From NCBI GenBank assembly GCA_028292785.1, contig JAQGLQ010000010.1:1-16234 (forward strand): a stretch of 16,234 nt of DNA. The letters run 5' to 3'. Position 1 is the stretch's first letter, and each line of letters opens with the position of its first letter. The position numbers and the translations under genes were made by a program. The stretch is from Noviherbaspirillum sp. (GTDB lineage Bacteria; Pseudomonadota; Gammaproteobacteria; Burkholderiales; Burkholderiaceae). The notes under the pieces were generated by a model that was not told the origin of the DNA, ran no database searches, and saw only the letters and a program-made list of their open reading frames with translations. Of the stretch, positions 1 through 6,585 are shown in pieces.

Positions 1-76
1 CATCCATACCCATGAAACGGGCATTGACTATATAGTGCTATGCGCACCGCCCTTCAACCTTGAGGACCGAGACCGC

Positions 77-385
77 ATGTACCTGATTCAGCTTTTTCTT
101 CCCTTGTACGGAAATGACAAAATGCCAATTCCGCACGCATTGTTCGGCCAGGTGCGCAGTGAACTGGTCGAACGCTTCGGCGGATTGACGGCATATACGC
201 GCGCACCGGTGAGCGGACTATGGCAGGAGGATGATGGACAGACGACGCATGATGATCTCGTCATCTATGAAGTAATGGCCGAACAGCTGGATGAAGACTG
301 GTGGCGCGGATACCGGAAAGATCTCGAAGGACGATTCGCACAGAGCGTGCTGGTAGTACGCGCGCAGCAGGTGAAGATGCTGTAG
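77..385 (+). CDS. Conserved hypothetical protein, about 102 aa
   Basis: Small soluble protein of 102 residues starting MYLIQLFLPLYGND. I cannot assign a function. No signal peptide, membrane segment or cysteine pair is visible. The middle has an ERFGG(L)TAYTRAP stretch followed by an acidic, tryptophan-containing C-terminal half. This resembles small uncharacterised proteins I recall from Burkholderiales, but the resemblance is from memory. The frame stays open to the left edge of the window, and a GTG at 35 is also in frame. The ATG at 77 is preferred because a GAGGA Shine-Dalgarno sequence sits at 62-66, ten bases upstream. The gene stands alone: 136 bp separate it from the next gene, which has its own promoter-like element. 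That it is a gene is fairly sure; its role is unknown. Confidence 0.7.
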   Translation: MYLIQLFLPLYGNDKMPIPHALFGQVRSELVERFGGLTAYTRAPVSGLWQEDDGQTTHDDLVIYEVMAEQLDEDWWRGYRKDLEGRFAQSVLVVRAQQVKML

Positions 386-477
386 CCGCGGCCGTGCCAT
401 TCTTATAACAAGAGTGCGCACGGGCGCCGCTGCAAGCGAACCGCGTGGCGATTTCGCAAAACCGCAACGGGCCTAGC

Positions 478-486
478 TGATACAAT
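478..486 (+). promoter_or_regulatory. Extended -10 promoter of the FKBP gene
   Basis: TG at 478-479, one spacer base, then TACAAT at 481-486. This gives a TGnTACAAT extended -10 with five of six matches to TATAAT. No convincing -35 lies 16-18 bp upstream, as is usual for extended -10 promoters. Transcription would begin near 493, leaving a leader of about 29 nt before the ATG at 522. Confidence 0.45.
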
Positions 487-521
487 CCGGCCACTTGCCA
501 ACCTCATTACAAAGGAAAATC

Positions 522-878
522 ATGTCCACCGTTACCAAATCTTCCGGCCTGCAGTATGAAGATATCGCCGTCGGCTCAGGCGACGAAGCGAAAGCGGGCA
601 ATAATGTCACCGTTCATTACACGGGCTGGCTGCAAAACCCGGATGGTAGCGCTGGACGCAAATTTGATTCGAGCAAGGATCGCAACGATCCGTTCGTATT
701 CCCGCTCGGCGCCGGCCATGTGATCAAGGGCTGGGATGAAGGCGTCGAAGGCATGAAGATCGGCGGCGTACGCAAGCTGATCATTCCCGCCGCGCTGGGT
801 TATGGCGCACGCGGCGCCGGCGGCGTCATTCCACCGAATGCGACATTGATTTTCGAAGTCGAACTCCTCGGCGTCTGA
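522..878 (+). CDS. FKBP-type peptidyl-prolyl cis-trans isomerase
   Basis: Single-domain FK506-binding-type isomerase of 118 residues that catalyses cis-trans isomerisation of Xaa-Pro bonds during protein folding. Binding-pocket residues of the family are all present: Tyr33, Phe48-Asp49, Phe58, Val67-Ile68, Trp71, Tyr94 and Phe111. They correspond to FKBP12 Tyr26, Phe36-Asp37, Phe46, Val55-Ile56, Trp59, Tyr82 and Phe99. The signatures [17 protein letters not shown] and [14 protein letters not shown] are clear. With no signal peptide or dimerisation extension it is expected to be cytoplasmic. The start at 522 is chosen over an in-frame TTG at 495 because AAAGGA lies at 511-516, five bases before it, and because family members begin close to this point. 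The small lipoprotein gene follows after 20 bp, so co-transcription is plausible. Confidence 0.96.
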   Translation: MSTVTKSSGLQYEDIAVGSGDEAKAGNNVTVHYTGWLQNPDGSAGRKFDSSKDRNDPFVFPLGAGHVIKGWDEGVEGMKIGGVRKLIIPAALGYGARGAGGVIPPNATLIFEVELLGV

Positions 879-898
879 CACTGACCGGATCCACGCCT

Positions 899-1117
899 AT
901 GCGCTCCAACATTCTTCGGTACGTCGGCTGCATCGCAGTTTCTCTCACGGTTAGCGGATGCGCCGTGGTTTCCGTGGCAGGTGCCGCGGTCACAGTCGCG
1001 GGCGCTGCGGTAAGCGTCGGCGTCGCCGCCGGTTCGGCGGCGGTCGGCGTGGTGACCACCGTCGCCAAGGGCGTAGTCAGTGCCGGCGGCGCGGTGGTCG
1101 AGAGCGTCACCGAATGA
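899..1117 (+). CDS. Small glycine-zipper lipoprotein
   Basis: A 72-residue predicted lipoprotein. Residues 1-20 form a short charged start plus hydrophobic segment ending in the lipobox V18-S19-G20-C21, so Cys21 should be lipidated and the protein anchored to a membrane. The mature part is almost only Ala, Val, Gly and Ser. Residues 25-52 read as four roughly seven-residue units (SVAGAAV, TVAGAAV, SVGVAAG, SAAVGVV) with regularly spaced glycines, like a glycine zipper. A short amphipathic tail ends in ESVTE. No enzymatic motif is present. It probably inserts in or packs against the envelope; any finer role is unknown. A weak GGAT precedes the ATG, and the gene follows the FKBP gene by 20 bp. 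Its stop overlaps the next possible start as ATGA. Confidence 0.72.
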   Translation: MRSNILRYVGCIAVSLTVSGCAVVSVAGAAVTVAGAAVSVGVAAGSAAVGVVTTVAKGVVSAGGAVVESVTE

Positions 1118-1155
1118 ACGCATTTGCCGACCTTGCCAGAGAAGAGCCGGCATGA
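1114..1155 (+). CDS. Possible 13-codon coupling ORF
   Basis: A 13-codon frame (MNAFADLAREEPA) that starts in the ATGA overlapping the lipoprotein stop and ends in the ATGA overlapping the acyl-CoA-binding protein start. It contains the purine-rich AGAGAAGAG that probably serves as ribosome binding site for the next gene. It may be a translational relay rather than a functional peptide, and it could equally be chance. Nothing in the peptide suggests a role. Confidence 0.22.
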   Translation: MNAFADLAREEPA

Positions 1156-1406
1156 CTCTGCAATCCCGTTTCGAGCAAGCGGTCGCCGATTCGAAAGAAC
1201 TGCCCGAGCGCCCTGACAACATGACCCTGCTGAAGCTGTATGCACTCTACAAGCAGGGTGTCGCCGGCGATGCCGAGGGCGAACGCCCCGGCATGACGGA
1301 AATGGTCGCCCGCGCCAAGCGGGATGCCTGGGATGCACTGCGCGGAACCTCGAGAGAGGATGCGATGCAGCGATACATCGACCTGGTCGAAGAGCTGAAG
1401 GGCTGA
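1152..1406 (+). CDS. Acyl-CoA-binding protein (ACBP)
   Basis: An 84-residue single-domain acyl-CoA-binding protein, expected in the cytoplasm, where it sequesters and carries long-chain acyl-CoA esters. Ligand contacts known from bovine ACBP (Tyr28, Tyr31, Lys32, Lys54, Tyr73) align with Tyr30, Tyr33, Lys34, Lys56 and Tyr75. Signature stretches are LYALYKQ (residues 29-35) and KRDAWDALRG (56-65). The length matches the family. ACBP is common in eukaryotes but patchy in bacteria. The ATG at 1152 is preceded by AGAGAAGAG and overlaps the stop of a 13-codon ORF; the same frame is open upstream to 1080 but without ACBP homology. It is the last gene of this plus-strand group and converges on the dehydrogenase with 18 bp between stops and no obvious terminator. 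Confidence 0.94.
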   Translation: MTLQSRFEQAVADSKELPERPDNMTLLKLYALYKQGVAGDAEGERPGMTEMVARAKRDAWDALRGTSREDAMQRYIDLVEELKG

Positions 1407-1424
1407 GTTCCCGCGCTATCAGTA

Positions 1425-2408
1425 TCAGGCCCTGGAGCAGACTTCCGGATTGAGGATATTCGGTGGCACCTTCCCGCTCAGGGCAGCGATCAGGTTATCC
1501 GTCGCGCAGTTCGCCATCGCCAGACGGGTCGGACGCGAAGCGCTCGCGATATGCGGCGTCAGCACGACATTCGACAGCGTCAGAAATCCCGGATCGAACT
1601 TCGGTTCGTTCTCGAACACGTCAAGTCCGGCCGCCGCAAGCCGGTTCGCACGCAAAGCCACGATCAGCGCCGCATCGTCGACGATGCCGCCGCGTGCAAT
1701 ATTCACCAGGGTCGCGGTCGGCTTCATCAGTGCCAGTTCCGCCGCACCCACCGTATGATGCGATTGCCCCGTATACGGCAGCACCAGCATCACATGATCG
1801 GCCGTGCGCAGCAATTCCTCCTTGCCGACATAACGCGCATTGTTTGCGCGCGCCTCGAGCTCCGGCGCCAGGCGCGAACGATTGTGGTAAATCACCTGCA
1901 TGTCGAATCCCACGGAGCGCCGCGCGATCGCCTGCCCTATGCGGCCCATGCCGATGATGCCGAGCGTCGCGCCATGCACATCGGCGCCGACAAAATTATC
2001 ATAGCGCCACTTGTCCCACTTTCCCGCCCTTAGCCAGTGCTCCGATTCGGTAATGCGGCGCGCGGTAGCCATCAGCAGCGCCCAGCCGAAATCGGCGGTG
2101 GTCTCGTTCAGCACCTCCGGTGTGTTCGTGACCATGATACCCGCGCGGGTCGCGGCGTCGACGTCGATATTGTTGTAGCCGACCGCCATGTTGCAGATCG
2201 CTCCGAGAGTCGGGACGGCGGCGATCAGTTCGGCGGACATGCGCTCGCTGCCGGTGGCGAAGATGCCAGCCTTGCCCCGCAATCTTTCCTTCAACTCCTC
2301 GAACGAAAATACCTGATCCTCCTGATTGGATTCGACATCGAAATGTTCGCTCAGGCGGTCGATCACTTCGGGAAAGACAGCGCGTGCAACAAGGATTTTT
2401 GGCTTCAT
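1425..2408 (-). CDS. D-2-hydroxyacid dehydrogenase (glyoxylate/hydroxypyruvate reductase type)
   Basis: An NAD(P)H-dependent dehydrogenase of 327 residues that interconverts 2-oxoacids and D-2-hydroxyacids, most like glyoxylate/hydroxypyruvate or 2-ketogluconate reductases (GhrB/TkrA type). The Rossmann motif is G153-M-G155-R-I-G158. The catalytic triad of the family is visible as Arg239 (in NIARGG), Glu268 (in DVFENEP) and His286 (in LTPHIAS). The substrate-loop region AVGYNNID (75-82) is also typical. Arg177, shortly after beta-2, with an uncharged neighbourhood hints at NADPH preference, but this is inference. It begins four bases after the antiporter stop and lacks a good Shine-Dalgarno sequence, so translation probably depends on coupling to the upstream gene. 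The substrate is not decidable from sequence alone. Confidence 0.92.
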   Translation of the reverse strand: MKPKILVARAVFPEVIDRLSEHFDVESNQEDQVFSFEELKERLRGKAGIFATGSERMSAELIAAVPTLGAICNMAVGYNNIDVDAATRAGIMVTNTPEVLNETTADFGWALLMATARRITESEHWLRAGKWDKWRYDNFVGADVHGATLGIIGMGRIGQAIARRSVGFDMQVIYHNRSRLAPELEARANNARYVGKEELLRTADHVMLVLPYTGQSHHTVGAAELALMKPTATLVNIARGGIVDDAALIVALRANRLAAAGLDVFENEPKFDPGFLTLSNVVLTPHIASASRPTRLAMANCATDNLIAALSGKVPPNILNPEVCSRA

Positions 2409-2412
2409 GTCA

Positions 2413-3816
2413 TTAGAAGAAAATAAAAGTCATCAGAATGAAAAGCGGGATCAATACCGCGCACGACCAACCCATGTAGCCGAAGAACGACGGCATCCTG
2501 ATGCCCCGATCCTCGGCGATTGCCTTGACCATCAGATTCGGCGCATTGCCGATATAGCTGTTCGCCCCCATGAATACCGCGCCGCAGGAAATGGCGGCCA
2601 GGGTGGGAGCCAGTGCCGTCATCAGCGCCTGCGCATCGCCACCGGCGGTATTGAAGAACACCAGATACGTCGGCGCGTTGTCCAGGAACGAGGACAGGAT
2701 GCCGGTGGCCCAGAAATACATCGCGGGCACCGGCTGGCCGGCCGGATCGGTCACCATGCGCACGATCGGAGCAAAGGCGCCCGCCTGCCCCGCTTTCAGC
2801 ATCGCGATTACCGGAATGATGGTGATGAAAATGCCGGCGAAAAGTTTTGCGACGTCCTGCATCGGCCCCCATGAGAAATCGTTGCCTTCACGTGCACTGC
2901 GCGGGGTGATCCACAAGGAGATCAGGATCACGCCGATCAGCGCGCCATCCCGGACCAGGTTCTGCAGTTCGACATGCGTGCCGAAAATCGTGAAACCGAT
3001 ACCGGGTTTCCATAACCCGCTCATCAGCACCAGTGCGACGATCAGCGCCAGCAAAAGGAAGTTCGCCTTGCCGTCGAATCGTATTCCTGACTTCGGGGTG
3101 GGGTCTTGCGCGGCGGGAAGGACTTCTTCCCGCCGCCGATAATAGTACAGATCGAGCAGATAAAAGATGATGAGCAGCGTCAGACTGAGAAACAGCGTCT
3201 CCGGAAAAATGTTCTTCAGCGTCCAGGAGAACTCCACCCCCTTCAGGAATCCGAGGAACAGCGGCGGGTCGCCCAGCGGCGTCAGGGAACCGCCCGCATT
3301 GGCAACCAGAAAAATGAAGAACACGATAACGTGCGCAACATGCCTGCGGTTATCGTTGGCCCGGATGAGCGGCCGGATCAGCAGCATCGATGCGCCCGTG
3401 GTTCCCATCAGGCTGGCAAGCACGGTGCCCACGGCCAGCACCCCTGTATTCAGGGCAGGCGTACCCTGAAGATTGCCGCGCACGCATATTCCGCCAGCCA
3501 CGACGAACAGGGCGGCAAGCAGCATGATGAAAGGAAGATATTCGGCGATGACCGCATGCAGCGCCCCCGCGAACGCCGCGCCCGCGCCGAATGAAATGGC
3601 AAAGGGCAGGAGGAATGCCAGTGACCATGCAGCGGTGAGCTTGCCGAAATGATGATGCCAGAAACGGGGGAAAACCAAGGGGCCGAGCGCGATGGATAAC
3701 AGCAGGCCGGCGAATGGCAGGCCCCACCAGCCCGCCAGCCGGCTGCCGTCGATGTCGGCGGCAAAGCTCGATGCGGGCGCGAGCCCGGCTGCCAGGGCAA
3801 AGAATTTCGCGCTCAA
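2413..3816 (-). CDS. NhaD-like sodium:proton antiporter (ion transporter superfamily)
   Basis: A 467-residue polytopic inner-membrane protein with an N-terminal signal-like segment and about eleven or twelve hydrophobic helices. It belongs to the ion transporter superfamily, in the group usually annotated as sodium:proton antiporter or putative citrate transporter (CitMHS_2-like). Conserved re-entrant hairpin motifs occur in both halves: NAGGSLTPLGDPPL (173-186), SSFLDNAPTYLVFFN (375-389) and ANSYIGNAPNLMVKAI (418-433). Cation/proton exchange is the family expectation; anion transport cannot be excluded. The start is a TTG at 3816, chosen because a full GAGGAG ribosome binding site ends five bases upstream and no better codon fits. 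It lies 73 bp after lutC and 4 bp before the dehydrogenase start. A TACAAT at 3847-3852 on this strand could be an internal -10, but no -35 is visible. Confidence 0.87.
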   Translation of the reverse strand: MSAKFFALAAGLAPASSFAADIDGSRLAGWWGLPFAGLLLSIALGPLVFPRFWHHHFGKLTAAWSLAFLLPFAISFGAGAAFAGALHAVIAEYLPFIMLLAALFVVAGGICVRGNLQGTPALNTGVLAVGTVLASLMGTTGASMLLIRPLIRANDNRRHVAHVIVFFIFLVANAGGSLTPLGDPPLFLGFLKGVEFSWTLKNIFPETLFLSLTLLIIFYLLDLYYYRRREEVLPAAQDPTPKSGIRFDGKANFLLLALIVALVLMSGLWKPGIGFTIFGTHVELQNLVRDGALIGVILISLWITPRSAREGNDFSWGPMQDVAKLFAGIFITIIPVIAMLKAGQAGAFAPIVRMVTDPAGQPVPAMYFWATGILSSFLDNAPTYLVFFNTAGGDAQALMTALAPTLAAISCGAVFMGANSYIGNAPNLMVKAIAEDRGIRMPSFFGYMGWSCAVLIPLFILMTFIFF

Positions 3817-3821
3817 TATGT

Positions 3822-3827
3822 CTCCTC
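3822..3827 (-). promoter_or_regulatory. Shine-Dalgarno that fixes a TTG start
   Basis: On the minus strand these six bases read GAGGAG, a near-perfect Shine-Dalgarno sequence, five bases before TTG at 3816-3814. No ATG or GTG in frame lies at a suitable distance, so the antiporter very likely starts with TTG. Confidence 0.75.
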
Positions 3828-3889
3828 GCTAACGATTTGGAGAGGTATTGTAGCCGCGCGATAGTTTTTCGCTCAGGCCATGTGATCGT

Positions 3890-4552
3890 TCAGGCATTCA
3901 GGGTGACAACGACATGAACCCGGTACGGTCCATGCGCGCCGAGCACGATGGTCTGCTCGATGTCGCCGGTGCGCGACGGGCCGGAAATGAAATTGGTGGC
4001 GCGCGGCAGTTCGCCCCGTTCGGCGCGCGCCAGTGCGAAAGCCTCTTCCATCGAACCGACGATACGCGAAGCCGGGACGATGGCGATATGCGTTTCCGGC
4101 AGCAGGCTGGCCGATGCAAAAGTATCCGGACCGGACAGCATCATCAGCGAGCCGGTCTCGGCGACAGCGCAAAATACGCCCGTGACCCCCACCGCGTCTT
4201 CATTGCGCGGCGCCCGAAATTCCATGTCGACGCCGGCCTCGCGCCACGGCAGCGCGGCCAATGTTTTCCACCCGATCACATTCTTCGCCACGCCGATGCC
4301 GTCCAGGTATCTCGCGACGGCGGCGGGAACATCGGCAGTTGCAACCACCCGGTCGACGGTGTCGGACATGCGCAGGGCCTGATCCTCGAAGTGCTTGACC
4401 AGATCGCTGCCTGTGGCGGGCCGCGGTCCGGCCGGATGGCGCCGCAGGTAATCCTGCACCGCGTCGCGTTCGGCCTGGGTCGGCTGCTCGGGGCGGTTCT
4501 GGGCTTTACGGATGCGATTGAAGATGGCTCGGCGCGCTTCGGAAGTGTCCAT
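3890..4552 (-). CDS. lutC: LutC/YkgG-type lactate utilization protein (LUD domain)
   Basis: A 220-residue LUD-domain protein of the LutC/YkgG group. LutC works with the iron-sulfur proteins LutA and LutB in non-flavin L-lactate oxidation in Bacillus. Family motifs are VTGVFCAVAETGS (123-135), ISGPSRTGDIE (189-199) and LGAHGPYRVHVV (204-215). The first 60 residues are charged and helical, as in other LutC proteins. The ATG at 4552 follows AAAGGGA on the minus strand. No lutA or lutB lies beside it: the gene upstream is the divergent fdxA, and downstream come an antiporter (73 bp away) and a 2-hydroxyacid dehydrogenase. The partners must be elsewhere, or the protein has another role. The family call is firm; the biological role here is inferred. 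Confidence 0.9.
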   Translation of the reverse strand: MDTSEARRAIFNRIRKAQNRPEQPTQAERDAVQDYLRRHPAGPRPATGSDLVKHFEDQALRMSDTVDRVVATADVPAAVARYLDGIGVAKNVIGWKTLAALPWREAGVDMEFRAPRNEDAVGVTGVFCAVAETGSLMMLSGPDTFASASLLPETHIAIVPASRIVGSMEEAFALARAERGELPRATNFISGPSRTGDIEQTIVLGAHGPYRVHVVVTLNA

Positions 4553-4870
4553 GACGATCCCTTTGATGCAAGGCGACAGAGTTTACCCGAATCGGGCAAG
4601 CGGTCGGTCCCCTTGCAGCGCATGCCATACGCACAAAACATTGACACTTGATAAACGCTTTGCGGCCCGGATGCCCTTCCCTGACGGCGCCGAACTGAAT
4701 AGGCGCATTTGCATATTCGGATTCTGTATAAACCCCGTTTGTTATCGCAACTAAAATGTCTTAAAATACAAGGCTTTGCAATGGGTTGTCCATGCGGGCG
4801 CAAACTTTCTGCGCCATTCATTTCAGCCTCGCTCCAATTTAATTTAGACATATTCAAAGATAGGACTGTT
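4553..4870. other. Divergent lutC/fdxA intergenic region (318 bp)
   Basis: No convincing gene. It must carry promoters for lutC (leftward) and fdxA (rightward). I see a good fdxA promoter at 4739-4767, a leader hairpin at 4797-4815, and an isolated perfect TTGACA at 4641-4646 with no -10 at the right distance. A weak leftward candidate (TATACA near 4725-4730, complement) overlaps the fdxA promoter area. The right half is clearly AT-richer than the flanking genes. Confidence 0.5.
4739..4767 (+). promoter_or_regulatory. Sigma-70 promoter of fdxA
   Basis: TTGTTA at 4739-4744 (four of six), a 17-bp spacer, and TAAAAT at 4762-4767 (five of six). Transcription would start near 4774, giving a leader of about 97 nt. 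The leader carries a 6-bp inverted repeat, GGCGCA at 4797-4802 and TGCGCC at 4810-4815 with a 7-nt loop, upstream of the ribosome binding site. Confidence 0.5.
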
Positions 4871-5194
4871 ATGACCCACGTTGTGACCGAATCCTGCATC
4901 CGCTGCCGTTACACCGACTGCGTAGATGTATGCCCGGTAGATTGCTTTCGCGAAGGCCCGAACTTCCTGGCAATCGACCCAGACGAATGCATCGATTGCG
5001 CGGTATGCGTAGCCGAATGCCCGGTCAATGCCATCTATGCCGAAGAAGATGTGCCGGCGGACCAGCAGCAGTTCGTCAAGATGAACGTCGAGCTGTCGCG
5101 CAAATGGCCTTCCATCACCAAGACCAAGGCGCCCTTGCCGGACGCGGATGACTGGAAAGACGTGAAAGAGAAGCTGGATCAGCTGGTTAAATAA
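4871..5194 (+). CDS. fdxA: 7Fe ferredoxin FdxA ([3Fe-4S][4Fe-4S])
   Basis: A 107-residue seven-iron ferredoxin of the Azotobacter FdI type, a cytoplasmic low-potential electron carrier. Cysteines match FdI with an offset of one. Cys9, Cys17 and Cys50 should bind the [3Fe-4S] cluster, and Cys21, Cys40, Cys43 and Cys46 the [4Fe-4S] cluster; Cys12 and Cys25 match the two free cysteines of FdI. The C-terminal 50 residues form the usual extension around the cluster core. The start at 4871 is supported by TAGGA at 4861-4865 and by the family start MTHVV. The frame is open upstream to 4709, including an ATG at 4781, but that extension is not family-like. A TrxR-like ferredoxin-NADP reductase follows 169 bp downstream, a natural redox partner. 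Confidence 0.96.
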   Translation: MTHVVTESCIRCRYTDCVDVCPVDCFREGPNFLAIDPDECIDCAVCVAECPVNAIYAEEDVPADQQQFVKMNVELSRKWPSITKTKAPLPDADDWKDVKEKLDQLVK

Positions 5195-5195
5195 T

Positions 5196-5233
5196 CGGCC
5201 TGTCCAGGAAAGGCCGTCACGCGGCCGCCTTTT
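5196..5233 (+). terminator. Weak terminator-like hairpin after fdxA
   Basis: CGGCCT at 5196-5201 pairs with AGGCCG at 5211-5216 across a 9-nt loop, starting right after the fdxA stop. A competing stem pairs GGCCG (5212-5216) with CGGCC (5222-5226), followed by CCTTTT. The T-run is short, so termination may be partial, allowing some read-through into the reductase gene. Confidence 0.3.
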
Positions 5234-5363
5234 GAATCGCAGCAGGCCCAGGAAAAATCGCATCAGAAGCACCGGAACCACCCGAACCCCATTGAAGGCG
5301 CATGCATTACGGCGCGGCATGAACTGACAAGAGCAGCGACGGCACTTCTCTGGAAAACTCGAC

Positions 5364-6491
5364 ATGAAACAGGAAATCGACAGTCGTATGGACATCAGCA
5401 ACGGCGTAACCGCATCCATCCAAACACCCCCTGCCGCGACTACCGCGGCAAAAGGGCCGATCGAAACCGACGCCGTCATCGTGGGCGCGGGTCCGGTCGG
5501 CCTGTTCCAGGTCTTCGAACTCGGCCTGCTCGAGATCAAGGCGCATGTCATCGATTCGCTGCCCGCGGTCGGCGGGCAATGCGTGGAGCTGTATCCCGAC
5601 AAGCCGATCTACGACATCCCCGCCGTGCCGGTGTGCACCGGCCAGGAACTGACCGACAACCTGCTCAAGCAGATCGCGCCTTTCGAACCGACCTTCCATC
5701 TCGGCCAGGAAGTCAGCGAAGTGGAACGTCTCGAAGACGGACGTTTCCATGTCGGAACATCTGTCGGCACCCGTTTCATCACCAAGACCATCTTCATCGC
5801 GGCCGGCGTCGGCTCGTTCCAGCCGCGCACCATCAAGGTAGAAGGCATCGAGCAGTTCGAGAACAAGCAGCTGTTCTATCGCGTCAAGGATCCTGCCCGC
5901 TTCGAAGGCAAGAACCTCGTGATCTGCGGCGGCGGCGACTCGGCTCTCGACTGGGCCCTGAATCTCGCCGGCAAGGCGGAATCGGTGATCCTGCTTCACC
6001 GCCGCGAAGAATTCCGCGCGGCGCCGGCCTCGGTCGCGAAAATGAAAGAGATGTGCGACAACTACGAGATGCAGTTCGTGGTTGGTCAGGTCACCGGTTT
6101 CGAAGCAAAGGACGATCAGCTTTCCGAGATCAAGGTGACCGGCGCCGACGGCGTCACGCGCCGGCTTCCGCTGGACCACCTGCTCGTCTTCTTCGGCCTG
6201 TCGCCCAAGCTCGGACCGATCGCCGAGTGGGGCCTGGACATTGAGCGCAAGCAATTGAAGGTCGGCACCGAAAAATTCGAAACCAATGTGCCGGGCATTT
6301 TCGCGGTGGGTGACATCAACACCTATCCGGGCAAGAAAAAACTGATCCTGTCCGGCTTCCACGAAGCGGCGCTTGCTGCCTTCGGCGCGGCGCCGTACAT
6401 CTTTCCCGAGAAAAAGATCCACATGCAGTACACCACCACATCGCCGAAGCTGCACAAGATCCTCGGCGTGGAAACGCCCGTGTTCGACTGA
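5364..6491 (+). CDS. Ferredoxin-NADP+ reductase, thioredoxin-reductase-like
   Basis: A 375-residue FAD enzyme of the TrxR-like ferredoxin-NADP+ reductase group, which moves electrons between NADPH and ferredoxin. The FAD motif GAGPVG is at 41-46, the NADPH motif GGGDSA at 189-194 with HRR at 212-214, and the second FAD motif GIFAVGD at 311-317. The CxxC redox pair of true thioredoxin reductases is missing, and the C-terminal tail [13 protein letters not shown] (357-369) is typical of this reductase group. The first 33 residues form a low-complexity extension rich in Thr, Ala and Pro before the fold begins. Start choice is uncertain: ATG 5364 has a weak GGAAAA upstream, while ATG 5388 has AGGAAA slightly too far away. 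The likely partner is FdxA, encoded just upstream. A strong terminator follows. Confidence 0.94.
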   Translation: MKQEIDSRMDISNGVTASIQTPPAATTAAKGPIETDAVIVGAGPVGLFQVFELGLLEIKAHVIDSLPAVGGQCVELYPDKPIYDIPAVPVCTGQELTDNLLKQIAPFEPTFHLGQEVSEVERLEDGRFHVGTSVGTRFITKTIFIAAGVGSFQPRTIKVEGIEQFENKQLFYRVKDPARFEGKNLVICGGGDSALDWALNLAGKAESVILLHRREEFRAAPASVAKMKEMCDNYEMQFVVGQVTGFEAKDDQLSEIKVTGADGVTRRLPLDHLLVFFGLSPKLGPIAEWGLDIERKQLKVGTEKFETNVPGIFAVGDINTYPGKKKLILSGFHEAALAAFGAAPYIFPEKKIHMQYTTTSPKLHKILGVETPVFD

Positions 6492-6524
6492 GCGGCCACG
6501 CCCGCTGTCCTGGGCTTCCTGAGC

Positions 6525-6560
6525 AAACGCTCCCGAGTCTTAAAGGCGGGAGCGTTTTTC
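6525..6560 (+). terminator. Rho-independent terminator of the reductase gene
   Basis: A perfect 11-bp stem, AAACGCTCCCG at 6525-6535 with CGGGAGCGTTT at 6547-6557, has an 11-nt loop and a run of five T at 6555-6559. It lies 33 bp after the reductase stop and 26 bp before the stop of the converging TonB receptor gene. On the minus strand only three T follow, so it should act mainly rightward. Confidence 0.92.
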
Positions 6561-6585
6561 ATTTGGACTGCAGCTTCCTATCGAC

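Noticed and set aside
24..36. TTGACT and TATAGT near the left edge as a promoter
   Set aside because: The two hexamers nearly touch instead of being about 17 bp apart, so they cannot serve as one promoter.
4641..4646. Perfect TTGACA box between lutC and fdxA
   Set aside because: The bases 16-18 bp downstream are GC-rich with no -10-like hexamer, so it does not form a standard promoter.
4781..4870. Upstream ATG as true start of fdxA
   Set aside because: FdxA proteins begin MTHVV and the TAGGA site fits ATG 4871. The extension is not family-like; it is listed only as a finding to check.
5221..5228. GCGGCCGC palindrome
   Set aside because: A self-complementary GC octamer without loop or context. 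It is expected occasionally at this GC content and is not evidence of an operator.
5307..6455. Long minus-strand open frame (382 codons) opposite the ferredoxin reductase gene
   Set aside because: It mirrors codon positions of a well-supported FAD enzyme in GC-rich DNA, and its product has no recognisable domain and odd composition.
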